Source of the DNA: G963663365 sp963663365
GTDB taxonomy: Bacteria; Hinthialibacterota; Hinthialibacteria; Hinthialibacterales; G963663365
Assembly (NCBI GenBank): GCA_963663365.2
Contig: CAXXIH010000008.1
Span: forward strand, 1,116,001 to 1,180,000
DNA length: 64,000 nucleotides
Direction of reading: 5' to 3'
Shown here: in pieces, positions 25,959 to 35,010 of the stretch
Layout of the letters: every line of letters starts with the position of its first letter
How positions within the stretch are numbered: the stretch's first letter is position 1
Notes under the pieces: generated by a model
Seen by the model: the letters and a program-made list of their open reading frames with translations, nothing else
What the model was told of the DNA's origin: nothing
Database searches by the model: none
Position numbers and translations under genes: made by a program

Positions 25959-28900
25959 TTAATAGGCCGTCGGCTCGATAATGTTAACCGTGACAAAGAT
26001 CAACGTTGAATTCTTCGATACCGTGTAGTTGATATCCGAGAAGAACGCACCCAAGAACGGGACTTTCGAAAGCAACGGAACATCATTCCTGCTTTCGGTC
26101 ACGGAATCCGAAATCAAACCACCGATGACAACCGTTTCACCGTCACGAATACGCAAGGCGGTTGAAACAAAGGATTGCGCGTAAATCGGCTGGCCAATGG
26201 ATTGAATACTCGATAGGTCCGTACCGGAGGTACTGGAACCGCCCGTATCATCCAGGGTGAGCGGAACGCGCCCAATGATCTCAGAGATTGACGGCAGGAT
26301 TTCCAGATAAACGTGATTGTCATTAAGAATAAACGGAATGAATCCTAACTGAATACCTGAAAGAGCCGTATCGAAATCGAAGGTCAGGCGGTTGTTCGTC
26401 GGATCGTCATCACCACCGTCATCCAATGTAACATCGTTCGTATATGGATCCTGACGGCCAATCGAGATAAGAATATCAACATTCGGACCCGGTGCAGCCA
26501 GAACCTTAGGAGCGGAAAGCGTCTCACTGGTTTCCAGCGTATCGATTACATTCAACACAAAGGATAACTGTGATTCGGATAAGGTCTCATACTGGAAGTT
26601 AAATGACCGTGCCGGTTCGCTATTGCTATCGAGAGCAAGCAGATCGCTGACACCGGAATCGAACTCGAAATCACCCTTAAGAGGATCGGTAATTCCATAG
26701 TCGAAACCGATAGCGGTCAGGTCGGTCAATCCCACGGAGATAACGCGGGCTTCAACCTCAAGCATGCGGTGCGGACGGTCGAATGCGCTGATAACCCGCT
26801 CGACAAGATCAATCGACTCGGGCTCGAACGCATAAATAACGAGACTGTTGCTGTTCCAATCCGGGAACAAACGCAGACTGAAGAACTGCAGGAAGTCTTG
26901 ACCGCCACCTGAACTCTGCAGGTTATAAAGGTCTTGCGAGGATTCTTCAAAGAGTCCTGAAGGATCTAATTCAACACCTTGCGTGTCACCACCGCTAATG
27001 GTCTGCAGACTTTCAATATCAAGGAACTTGGTACGGACCGATTGCTGTGCATCGTAGAACAAGAAGTTCAAAGCATCGGCAATATCAAATACGGGAACGT
27101 GCTCGATTTTGAAAATGCGGATATGAATATCCTGTAATGTGTCCCCACGCACCGAAGAAAGGTACTGCGCAACCTTCTGCAGATTTTCGGGTGTATCGAC
27201 AACGTCAATCGTACCGCGCTCAGGATTGATGGAAATTTGACGTCCCTGCTGCAGGGCACGCTCTTCACCCATCGCACCGTATAGCATGATGCGGAGAATT
27301 TTGCTGATGCCTTCCAGGAAGACGGTGCGTCGTTCCAAGGCTTCGGGATCATCCGAATTGTCGTCTGAATCCGCGACGATAAACTGGCGCGCTTGACGAT
27401 CGCCTTCTTGGACCGAGCGGCGGAATTCTTCATCCTGCATAATCGCTTCGACTTTGGCGATATTTTCAGGAGTATCGAGAATAATCAGCGTGTTGGATTC
27501 CGGTTCCAGGTAGAGTTTTCTACGGCTGGAGGGATCGTATGCGCCGATTTCGCCATACAGGGCATGCTCAATAATATTACGAATACGATTGGCCTCTTCT
27601 TCACGAAGTTTGAAGATACGAGTTTCAATCGGCTGGTACTCTTCTTTAAGATCAGGAAGATTGCTTAGGAACGCCTGAACACTTTGCTGTTTTTCACTTG
27701 TATCCGTAACTGTAAGTGAGCGGGAATTCTCTGAAAGATACACAGCTTTCCCGGGCGCTTCCGGTTTGCCATCGGGTCCGTACAACAGCACGCGAAGATC
27801 CTGAGAACTATCTTCCATAATGCTTGTATCGCTTAGTACGGCTTCCAGAGTCTGGTACTGAGCATCGGACAACGGATAGACGCGTGTTTCCAACTTGCTG
27901 GAAACGATAATGCGGTTGCCTTCGCGCCGCCAAGCAAAACCGTAATTGTCCTTAAGAAGATCCAATACTTCACGAACACTGCGGTTGCGAATCGAGAAAT
28001 AAACTTTGCCTTGGACACTCGGGTCTTTCACAAGTTCCAAGCCCGACAGTGTCTTTAAAAGATTCAGGACTTCATTGACATCGAGATCGCCGCTTGTTGA
28101 ATATTCTTTAATCGGCGTATTCAATTTTTCTTCGTATTCGGCGTCCTGTGCCATAGCCTCTTTGCTGGCTTCTTCACGGTCCACCGCCGCCTGGTACAGA
28201 TCCTTGGTCAGTTCGATCATCTCAAGGGCCTGACTATGTTGCGGATCGATTTCCAATACGCGGTTCCAGGCTTTCACAGCACCGATCACATCATTGTTCC
28301 GGTACAGTTCGATTCCATCGAGGAAAACGTCGCGTGCTTGAATATCTAATTCAGCCTTACGAGCCGTCTCGGACGCCGCTTCAAGATCTGCGGAACGGCG
28401 GGCAAGGCCGGCACGTAAAAGGGCAGTCCGATCCAGAAGGCTGGAAACCTGTGCGTTGGTGGGATCGATTTGCGCTGCATTGCGCAAGATACGTTCAGCC
28501 TCATCAACCTCTTCTGCTTCCAGAAGAACTTCAACCTGCTGAATCATACGGGCAATATCGGTCCCTGAGCCTTCGCCCATCAGGGCATCCTGACGCTCTG
28601 CGGTTTTTGAACGCAAGGCCGTAATCTCATCAAGGAGTTTTTTGACCTCTTTGCGCTCGGCATCAGAGAGTTGAGTGCCGCCCAAGGCTTCACGGAGTAT
28701 CGCTTGCGCTTTTGCATAATCGCCTGAAGCCATGCTGGTTTTTGCTTCAGCAACAGGGCTGCCGGCAGCAACAATCTGCCGAACTTCGGCGGCTAAAAGA
28801 GCGCCTTCTTTATAGGCGAGGTCGACGCCATCTTTGCTGAGCTCTTTGAGAGCCCGCTTGGCACCGCCGTGTGTTGGATCCACACGCAGAATCTCGTTGA

Positions 28901-29144
28901 AAAATGCCACGGCATCTTGCTCGTGTCCGGCCTTTTCGGCTTCTCGACCAGCCTTATACCAACTTTCAAGCTGGTCTTTCAGCACCTCTTGGTCCTTGGC
29001 GATGTCCGAACCGGCACCTAGAGCCAGCATCGAGCAAAAAAGGATTGATGAAGTGGTTATAAAAACGAGGCCAAACCGAGCAAAATTCCTCCCCAGGCTT
29101 TCGCAACGGTTCCTCGCCCAACTGGGTGAGGTCCAAATCATCAT
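25959..29144 (-). CDS. gspD: Secretin (GspD/PilQ family) with N-terminal TPR region
   Basis: Outer-membrane channel of a type II secretion or type IV pilus-like machine, 1061 residues. The order is: N-terminal export signal (about 1-43), a helical TPR-like region (about 50-340, AVAFFNEILRVDPTH and AVKAWNRVLEIDPQ), an STN/N0-like domain (LNLLKTLSGLELVKDPSVQG), several secretin N-domains, then the secretin barrel from about 800 (VLAAPGPNVDILISIGRQ, RIRDGETVVIGGL, LLSKVPFLGAFF). The start ATG 29144 is set by AAGGAG. It is the last gene of a minus-strand cluster and is followed by a terminator. The large TPR region is atypical of classical GspD. Confidence 0.92.
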   Translation of the reverse strand: MMIWTSPSWARNRCESLGRNFARFGLVFITTSSILFCSMLALGAGSDIAKDQEVLKDQLESWYKAGREAEKAGHEQDAVAFFNEILRVDPTHGGAKRALKELSKDGVDLAYKEGALLAAEVRQIVAAGSPVAEAKTSMASGDYAKAQAILREALGGTQLSDAERKEVKKLLDEITALRSKTAERQDALMGEGSGTDIARMIQQVEVLLEAEEVDEAERILRNAAQIDPTNAQVSSLLDRTALLRAGLARRSADLEAASETARKAELDIQARDVFLDGIELYRNNDVIGAVKAWNRVLEIDPQHSQALEMIELTKDLYQAAVDREEASKEAMAQDAEYEEKLNTPIKEYSTSGDLDVNEVLNLLKTLSGLELVKDPSVQGKVYFSIRNRSVREVLDLLKDNYGFAWRREGNRIIVSSKLETRVYPLSDAQYQTLEAVLSDTSIMEDSSQDLRVLLYGPDGKPEAPGKAVYLSENSRSLTVTDTSEKQQSVQAFLSNLPDLKEEYQPIETRIFKLREEEANRIRNIIEHALYGEIGAYDPSSRRKLYLEPESNTLIILDTPENIAKVEAIMQDEEFRRSVQEGDRQARQFIVADSDDNSDDPEALERRTVFLEGISKILRIMLYGAMGEERALQQGRQISINPERGTIDVVDTPENLQKVAQYLSSVRGDTLQDIHIRIFKIEHVPVFDIADALNFLFYDAQQSVRTKFLDIESLQTISGGDTQGVELDPSGLFEESSQDLYNLQSSGGGQDFLQFFSLRLFPDWNSNSLVIYAFEPESIDLVERVISAFDRPHRMLEVEARVISVGLTDLTAIGFDYGITDPLKGDFEFDSGVSDLLALDSNSEPARSFNFQYETLSESQLSFVLNVIDTLETSETLSAPKVLAAPGPNVDILISIGRQDPYTNDVTLDDGGDDDPTNNRLTFDFDTALSGIQLGFIPFILNDNHVYLEILPSISEIIGRVPLTLDDTGGSSTSGTDLSSIQSIGQPIYAQSFVSTALRIRDGETVVIGGLISDSVTESRNDVPLLSKVPFLGAFFSDINYTVSKNSTLIFVTVNIIEPTAY

Positions 29145-29153
29145 AAGAAATCG

Positions 29154-29159
29154 CTCCTT
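29154..29159 (-). promoter_or_regulatory. Ribosome binding site fixing the secretin start
   Basis: AAGGAG on the minus strand is nine bases before ATG 29144, ruling against the in-frame ATG at 29180. Confidence 0.7.
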
Positions 29160-29309
29160 GATAAACAGTGGATAAAGCAAACTTCCCCTGCCACACGCCG
29201 TACGCTTTTATGCCCTGACTTAAAAAGACTTAAACGGATCAAATCAAGTTGGGCAGCAAAGGGAACGGCCTTAGGCGCCGGCATCGCATAACCTCCACAG
29301 AGAATGGCA

Positions 29310-30851
29310 TCATCCCTGTGGAATAGCAAATCGCGAGGGCCGGTAACCAGGCGATTTGGAAAGTATAATAATGCCCTGATCCGTGTCAACTTCCAGCAAT
29401 TTGAAACCGCTGGAATGTTTCTTATCAAGTTGCAACGGGGGCAGTGTTTCCGTCTTGTCACTTTGCTTATTATGCATCGTAATATTGTAGTAGTTTCTGC
29501 GCTTTGTGAAGCTGACCAGCTCATAATCGGAATCAAGCGCAGGCGGCGGTTGGAGAGCCTCCAAACTCGCACGGGAATCGGCTAATTGGTTGCGTTTTCC
29601 AGTCTGGATGGGTAATCCGCTCTGTAAAACAGCCTGAGCGATTTCCATCAGTTTGGCCTGATTTCCAGTCTCAAAAATGTCGAATTCTTCATTCTTGAGG
29701 GCGCTGTCCAGTTTCTTCTCCAAGTCCTGCATTGCAGAGGCCAAAGCATCCACATAATCGCTTATAACAGCCACAGCCGCCGGACCGGACTCTGTGTCCT
29801 GATTTACTTTTACAAGATGCAGCGTTTCAAAAAGCACAAGCAAATTGCGGCCGACATCTTCCAAAGCCTGCTGTTCGATTGGTGTGTCAATAAGTGATGC
29901 CCGAACAGCGGCGATCGCGGCCGGAAGTGAGGCGGCTGCTTCTTTTTGCGCAGCCTGTAAGTTTTCATTGATTGCATCTCTCTCGCTCTGCGAGAAGATG
30001 GAGAGGTCGCTATCAATGGTAACCAACTCATTCGCGGCAGCACGCACCCGGCCAATGGCAGTAATCAAAGCGATCGGATCGCTACCACTGCGGGCACTGG
30101 CCAATTGCTGGCGGGCTTGCTCAATGCTTTGACTGAGAATGTCACGCTGTAGTTTCAGGACCTTCTCACTCAATTCAGTAACACGCTGATTGATGGTTTT
30201 CAGTTTTTCTTCGCCAAGTTCGCTTCCTTGGGGATCAACCTCAATCACGCGGTTATAATCTGTAAGTGCGTCACGTAGTTGGCGCAACGCGTCTTGACGC
30301 TGATTGGAACTCAGGGCGGCATTACCGGCTTGATAGGCCTGATCCGCACGACTTACAACTTCGTCCATGTTAGCCCGCGTTAGGGCAAAATGACATTGAC
30401 GAATCATTTCCGACGGAGAAACCGCATAATTAATGCGCGTCTCAGTCACGTCACGACGAATAACTTCTTTTTCGAGAATATCGATTGCGGCTTGGTAATT
30501 TTTATTCCGGAACTCTTCGAGAGCGCTTTGATACGCAGCTTCGAGTTCCTGACGCAAACGCAACTGTTGCTCCGGTGTGCCAAAGGGATTCTTCCGGCCA
30601 ATAACCACGGCAACAGGCGGGCGATTCAACAGTCCGTCGACCGTGTCTTTGGCACGATCTACAGGATCGTCTTTAGGACCATCGGCTCGCGGCGGAGGCA
30701 AAGCATCATTTAGAATCTCTTCGGGCGTTCTACTGTAGTCGTCCCAAACCGCATACGCACCGTACGCAGCAAGCCCAATCAAAATCACAATGACGATTTG
30801 ATCGCGAAACTTGTATAACGCTTCTAGAATGGCGTCTTTGTCTAAAGCCAT
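29310..30851 (-). CDS. Inner-membrane-anchored helical protein of the secretin cluster
   Basis: 513 residues. One membrane helix (about 18-36, IVIVILIGLAAYGAYAVW) follows a short cytoplasmic N-terminus. Most of the rest is predicted helical and coiled, with TPR-like stretches (FRNKNYQAAIDILEKEV, DALTDYNRVIEVDPQGSE). The Lys-Asn-Pro-Phe at about 87-90 after a Pro-rich linker resembles the linker region of PilP/GspC-type proteins that bridge to the secretin. The C-terminal 90 residues look like a small beta domain. No precise family is recognised; position between PilM/N and the secretin suggests a PilO/PilP-like alignment role (inference). Confidence 0.7.
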   Translation of the reverse strand: MALDKDAILEALYKFRDQIVIVILIGLAAYGAYAVWDDYSRTPEEILNDALPPPRADGPKDDPVDRAKDTVDGLLNRPPVAVVIGRKNPFGTPEQQLRLRQELEAAYQSALEEFRNKNYQAAIDILEKEVIRRDVTETRINYAVSPSEMIRQCHFALTRANMDEVVSRADQAYQAGNAALSSNQRQDALRQLRDALTDYNRVIEVDPQGSELGEEKLKTINQRVTELSEKVLKLQRDILSQSIEQARQQLASARSGSDPIALITAIGRVRAAANELVTIDSDLSIFSQSERDAINENLQAAQKEAAASLPAAIAAVRASLIDTPIEQQALEDVGRNLLVLFETLHLVKVNQDTESGPAAVAVISDYVDALASAMQDLEKKLDSALKNEEFDIFETGNQAKLMEIAQAVLQSGLPIQTGKRNQLADSRASLEALQPPPALDSDYELVSFTKRRNYYNITMHNKQSDKTETLPPLQLDKKHSSGFKLLEVDTDQGIIILSKSPGYRPSRFAIPQG

Positions 30852-30903
30852 CGTCTCTTCATTCTAAATGGCGACGTAAACGTCCCCAATTTTGTTTTTT
30901 CTC

Positions 30904-32988
30904 TTAGCCACCGGCGCCGCCGCCCATGGGCATTCCAAAACCACCCATCCCCATCATGCCGTACATGCCGTACATGCCCATGCCGGCTTCCATTCCTTCC
31001 GGAAGTGGCGTGGGTGTAGGTGTAGGTGTAGGTGGAACTTCAAGTTCAGACCATGAGGCTCTGAATTCTTCGTCGTTTAAGGATCCATCTGTGTATTTCT
31101 GAATGTTTTCAACCGCGATTTCTGTTCGGGCCTTTTCATTCATGGTGCGGTCATAGGCACGCCATTGAATCTTTTCGCATTCGGAGAGGTTGGAACTTTG
31201 TAGCGCCTCATAAACGCGTTTCAACGCATTGAAAGCGCCTTTTTCCTCTTGGAATTCAAGCGTACCCAGGATCGCCAAGGGCGGATTGGATCCATCTTCA
31301 CCACGGTCAATAACCGCCTTAACGAGTTCGTAATCCGTGCCGTTTGCTTTCAATAAAAGCTCAACGAATTTCACTTCTTCAGGCGTCGGCTGGCGGAATC
31401 CGGCAATTTCCAACGTGAACGTAAGGCTGCCTTCATCGGTTCCCTGCTCTGTTAGGAAAACGGCATCATCAGCAAAATAAGGGGAAAGCCGAATTGCATT
31501 CAGCAAATCCATTAAACGCCTATCGCCAACCGTCTTGCCGGAGAAAATGAGTTTGTCGCTACGTGCATTCATGCTCGACAGCCAAACATCTTCCGGCACA
31601 ACATTGGCCAATTCGTTGTAGTAGCGGGTTCGCTCACCGCGTTTTGCTAAGACTTCTTCCAGGCGCTCAAAGCGCGAGCCAAAGACTTTTAATTCATCCG
31701 TGAGCGTTTGCAGCTGTTTCACATTCTCATCGAGTTGCCCCCCGCCGCCGGGCCGTACGATTTGCAGCATTCGATCACGGGCTTCGCGCATATGGCCAAG
31801 CGTCTGCTGCATCATCATGTAAGAACCGCCAAGAATCAGGACCAGGGCTACCGTCGCCACCGCCAATAACGGTAAACGGCGTTCGAAATCCAGCCGCTGT
31901 AAAGTTGAGGAGGGAGCAACATTTAAAGCCATCGGCTTTTCGACGAAAAGCCGTGCGGCTAATCCCATCAACGTGGCTTCGAGAGCAAAGGCCTCCCGAT
32001 CCCCGGCATCCCAAGTAAGCCCCTCCATTTGGGTAAAATCAGACTGCTCAACAACAACGCCAAGCCGCTCTTCCAGGAACTCGACCACTCCCTCCATATT
32101 ACATGTTCCGCCGGAAAGGAAAATTCGAGTTACTGAAGACGCTTCAGCTTGAGATACATAGAAATCGAGTGAACGGCGGATTTCCGTCACAATTTGCTCA
32201 AATCCGCGTTCCAGTACGGCAGCCACATCCTCAGGCGCGATATTGGCTTCCTCTTCTTTAGAACCGTAGGCATCAGCGGCCTTTGACTTGAGTTGCTCAG
32301 CATAGGACCAATCGATGCTGAGTTCTTTGGCCAACATGCCTGTCAGTGTGTTTCCGCCGATAGGCGCGCTTCGCATAAAGCGCAGATCGCCGTTTTGTTC
32401 AATAACGATATCCGTTCCGGAGGCTCCAATACTGACAACCGCAGTAACCTCGTCCGGATCGGGCTTCATGGCCGCCTTGTAGGCGTTAAACAAAGCCAAA
32501 GGTCCAACATCAATGACGTCGGCTTTGGCTCCCGCCTGGCGAATCATTTTGCTCGCATCGTCGGCAATCTCTTTGCGGACAGCAAGGATGGTTACATTAA
32601 GATCTGAGGCATCATCAGCAATGTCATGAACATGGTAATCAAGGTTTACTTGATCAATTGGGAACGGAATCTGCTGACGCGCTTCGTACCGGATGATTCT
32701 GTCCAGCTGGCGCCCACGAATTAACGGCACAGTTACAGGACGCGAGAATGCCTGACGACCCTGCAAAGCAATAGCGGCCCTCTTGCCTTTCCCCCCGACC
32801 TTCTGAATCACCTCTCCAAGGACATTCAGGGTTTTGGCTTGAATGTCTTCAGAAGGCGCATTCGAAGGCATTTCCAGCGGGATTTTAGCCGCTTGCCTTA
32901 CAGATATGCCCTTTTTCCCGCCTGATACGAGAAGGGCCTTTACACTGTGCTGGCCGATATCAATGAGAAGTTGTGGGGCAGAAGCCAT
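30904..32988 (-). CDS. pilM: PilM/PilN-like fusion protein
   Basis: 694 residues from ATG 32988. Residues about 1-345 are PilM, an actin-like (FtsA/MreB fold) cytoplasmic protein: LLIDIGQHSVKALLV, RYEARQQIPFPIDQVNLDYH, VVSIGASGTDIVIEQNGDL and FLSGGTCNMEGVVEFLEERL. Then comes a short LNVAPSSTLQ stretch like the PilM-binding N-terminus of PilN, a membrane helix (about 370-390, LLAVATVALVLILGGSYMMM) and a coiled-coil plus PilN-like periplasmic domain (VWLSSMNARSDKLIFSGKTV). The C-terminus is a Pro/Thr linker followed by a Gly/Met-rich tail. Such fusions join the inner-membrane platform directly to its cytoplasmic ring. Confidence 0.85.
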   Translation of the reverse strand: MASAPQLLIDIGQHSVKALLVSGGKKGISVRQAAKIPLEMPSNAPSEDIQAKTLNVLGEVIQKVGGKGKRAAIALQGRQAFSRPVTVPLIRGRQLDRIIRYEARQQIPFPIDQVNLDYHVHDIADDASDLNVTILAVRKEIADDASKMIRQAGAKADVIDVGPLALFNAYKAAMKPDPDEVTAVVSIGASGTDIVIEQNGDLRFMRSAPIGGNTLTGMLAKELSIDWSYAEQLKSKAADAYGSKEEEANIAPEDVAAVLERGFEQIVTEIRRSLDFYVSQAEASSVTRIFLSGGTCNMEGVVEFLEERLGVVVEQSDFTQMEGLTWDAGDREAFALEATLMGLAARLFVEKPMALNVAPSSTLQRLDFERRLPLLAVATVALVLILGGSYMMMQQTLGHMREARDRMLQIVRPGGGGQLDENVKQLQTLTDELKVFGSRFERLEEVLAKRGERTRYYNELANVVPEDVWLSSMNARSDKLIFSGKTVGDRRLMDLLNAIRLSPYFADDAVFLTEQGTDEGSLTFTLEIAGFRQPTPEEVKFVELLLKANGTDYELVKAVIDRGEDGSNPPLAILGTLEFQEEKGAFNALKRVYEALQSSNLSECEKIQWRAYDRTMNEKARTEIAVENIQKYTDGSLNDEEFRASWSELEVPPTPTPTPTPLPEGMEAGMGMYGMYGMMGMGGFGMPMGGGAGG

Positions 32989-33158
32989 GGACTCTTCAAA
33001 AATAAAAAAATTTAATCCTTTGGTACACCAAGAAAGCGGGCGAAGCCTACCAGCCACTGTAGAGCGGCGGAAGGGGTTAGATGAACCTTATACGTCCTTT
33101 CCCACCTTAGGCAGGGCTGGGACTTCACGCCAATCGGCAACTCCAAGGATTGTAGATT

Positions 33159-34877
33159 CTAGGGCGCTAACGCACTAGCGGTGCGTATACGCCCAATTTG
33201 AATAGATGTCGTGGCAAGGCCATCAGCCGGATCTTGACTGTCACCCAGCACGTCTTCAAAACGATAGAACAAACCACTCGTCGGTTCTTCCGACTCTAAA
33301 TCAACTAACAAACGTAAAGTGGTCTTTGTCGTCGTCTGCAATGCCCGGAAACGGATTGCGGCCAAGGTTCCCTCAGCACGTAATCCTTTTCGATAAGCAC
33401 GCATCCGATAATCGATCACTCCTCTTTCCTGATCAACTTTATTCACATTGGAGTAATCAAATGGAAAGGTCTCGCGATAAGTTCCGTCATGGATATTTAC
33501 ACCCTGGGTGATCGCATTGTTGTCATCGTAATCGACCACAGCAAGCACCCGTGGATTAAAGGCAATTAATAAAGAAATCTGGTCAAAAATATCGGCATCA
33601 GGATTCTCTAAGTCAACATAAACATCAAATTCTTCGCCTAAGACAATTTGACGCCGAGGAGTCCATAAGCGCAGGTTTGTATTAAACGACTTTTCGACAT
33701 TTTCATCCTGGGCCAGTGTACGATCAGAAATTTCCCGTTCCTGTTCCGTCTTTACTCCAACTCGTTGTGACAACAATCCATCCGTGGGATTTTCCACATT
33801 CCCCAGAATATCTACACCATCCAACGTAACACCCGATTTGCGTAACCCATTAGGCAGGCCATCCGGATCTTGAAGTTCTGAAATAAACTCAAATTCCATC
33901 GGCCGGCACTGCTTGATTCCGCGAAATCTGGCGGTGGCAACCAATCCCGAAGCCGTGCTGGATTCGTCCGATAATTCTAACAAATAATGAATTGTCCCGG
34001 TGGCGGGAAAAACTTCATTTACATAATAAGAAAGTGAACCGCTATTTACTTCGCGAATGGTAGGTTTTTTATCGATGGCTTGATCCGCAATTTGAAGCGT
34101 TTCTGAATCTGTTGAAGATGAAATAAATTCAAAGTATTCGGGATCATACTTCAATGTAAATTCAAAGCGGTCATACCCTTTATTCTTCGGATTTTGAAAA
34201 CGGAAATCCAGGTCAAACTCTTCATCAAGCAAAACCGGATTGGTCGATGCCTGGATATAAATTTGCGGTTTGGTGGCTAATACCTTTGGAGGTTCACTCT
34301 TTTTATCACGCTTGTTGGCGGCCTTGCCAGTGTCGGTTTTTGCGGTTGGGCCGCTGACTTCAATTTCTTCGCTTCCGCCGGATGTGCGTTTTGTGTTACT
34401 CGGGCCGGAACTCTTACCGGAGCGGGATGTTGGCGAGGTCTTTTTGTTATCGTCAGTGTCGCTCGTATTTCTCTGGTCTCTTTCGCTGAGCTGGTTTTCT
34501 TCCTCATCAGTGGAACGCCGGCTGCGGCGGCTGCGGCGGGAATCGTCGGAATCGCCAAAAGCATCGTCGTAATTGCTTCGGCTCCGCCGGCTGCTCCGGC
34601 TGCTGCTATCGCTATATTGATTTGTATTCGCACCCGTACGATTGTAAGTGTTGTAATTGCTGGAGTTCGAACCATAACCTGAAGATGAAGAAGAGCGTCG
34701 GCGGCTGGTACGGCTTGCGGCAATAAGAATTCGGCCGGAACCGTCTTCAATCGAGGACTCCGAGCCGGATGCGGAAACAGAAGTGCTCGTGCCTGAGGCG
34801 TGTGCCGGGGGCATAACTAGAAGCATAAGACCGCCCCAAACGAGGAAGGCAAATGACCGGGGATTGTAAAAACGCAT
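33159..34877 (-). CDS. Secreted protein with Ser/Arg-rich region and two cohesin-like domains
   Basis: 572 residues from ATG 34877, set by GGAGG four bases upstream. A signal peptide (about 1-28, ending PAHASG) leads into a low-complexity Ser/Arg/Asn/Asp region (about 50-200). Two similar beta-rich domains follow. Each opens with a VLLDEEFDLDFRFQNP- or IVLGEEFDVYVDLENP-type strand and contains YDPEYFEF or FNPRVLAV, the pattern of cohesin-type carbohydrate or protein-binding domains. Each unit ends near DPDGLPNG or DPADGL. It lies directly upstream of pilM in the same direction, so it is probably an exported partner of the machine. Confidence 0.72.
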   Translation of the reverse strand: MRFYNPRSFAFLVWGGLMLLVMPPAHASGTSTSVSASGSESSIEDGSGRILIAASRTSRRRSSSSSGYGSNSSNYNTYNRTGANTNQYSDSSSRSSRRSRSNYDDAFGDSDDSRRSRRSRRSTDEEENQLSERDQRNTSDTDDNKKTSPTSRSGKSSGPSNTKRTSGGSEEIEVSGPTAKTDTGKAANKRDKKSEPPKVLATKPQIYIQASTNPVLLDEEFDLDFRFQNPKNKGYDRFEFTLKYDPEYFEFISSSTDSETLQIADQAIDKKPTIREVNSGSLSYYVNEVFPATGTIHYLLELSDESSTASGLVATARFRGIKQCRPMEFEFISELQDPDGLPNGLRKSGVTLDGVDILGNVENPTDGLLSQRVGVKTEQEREISDRTLAQDENVEKSFNTNLRLWTPRRQIVLGEEFDVYVDLENPDADIFDQISLLIAFNPRVLAVVDYDDNNAITQGVNIHDGTYRETFPFDYSNVNKVDQERGVIDYRMRAYRKGLRAEGTLAAIRFRALQTTTKTTLRLLVDLESEEPTSGLFYRFEDVLGDSQDPADGLATTSIQIGRIRTASALAP

Positions 34878-35010
34878 GGTACCTCCACGGGCCGCAGTGG
34901 CAGCCCCTGCTCCACGCAACTATTAGCCAACCGATATCGTAACGGTGCAGGAGCAAGAAACAGCCGCAAGGGAAAGTAGGAGCTGGATTGGACCAGCGTC
35001 AAGTGACTGC

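Noticed and set aside
34277..34750. 157-codon minus-strand frame rich in Ala/Thr/Pro
   Set aside because: Alternate frame of the Ser/Arg-rich region of the cohesin-like protein; low complexity explains its openness.
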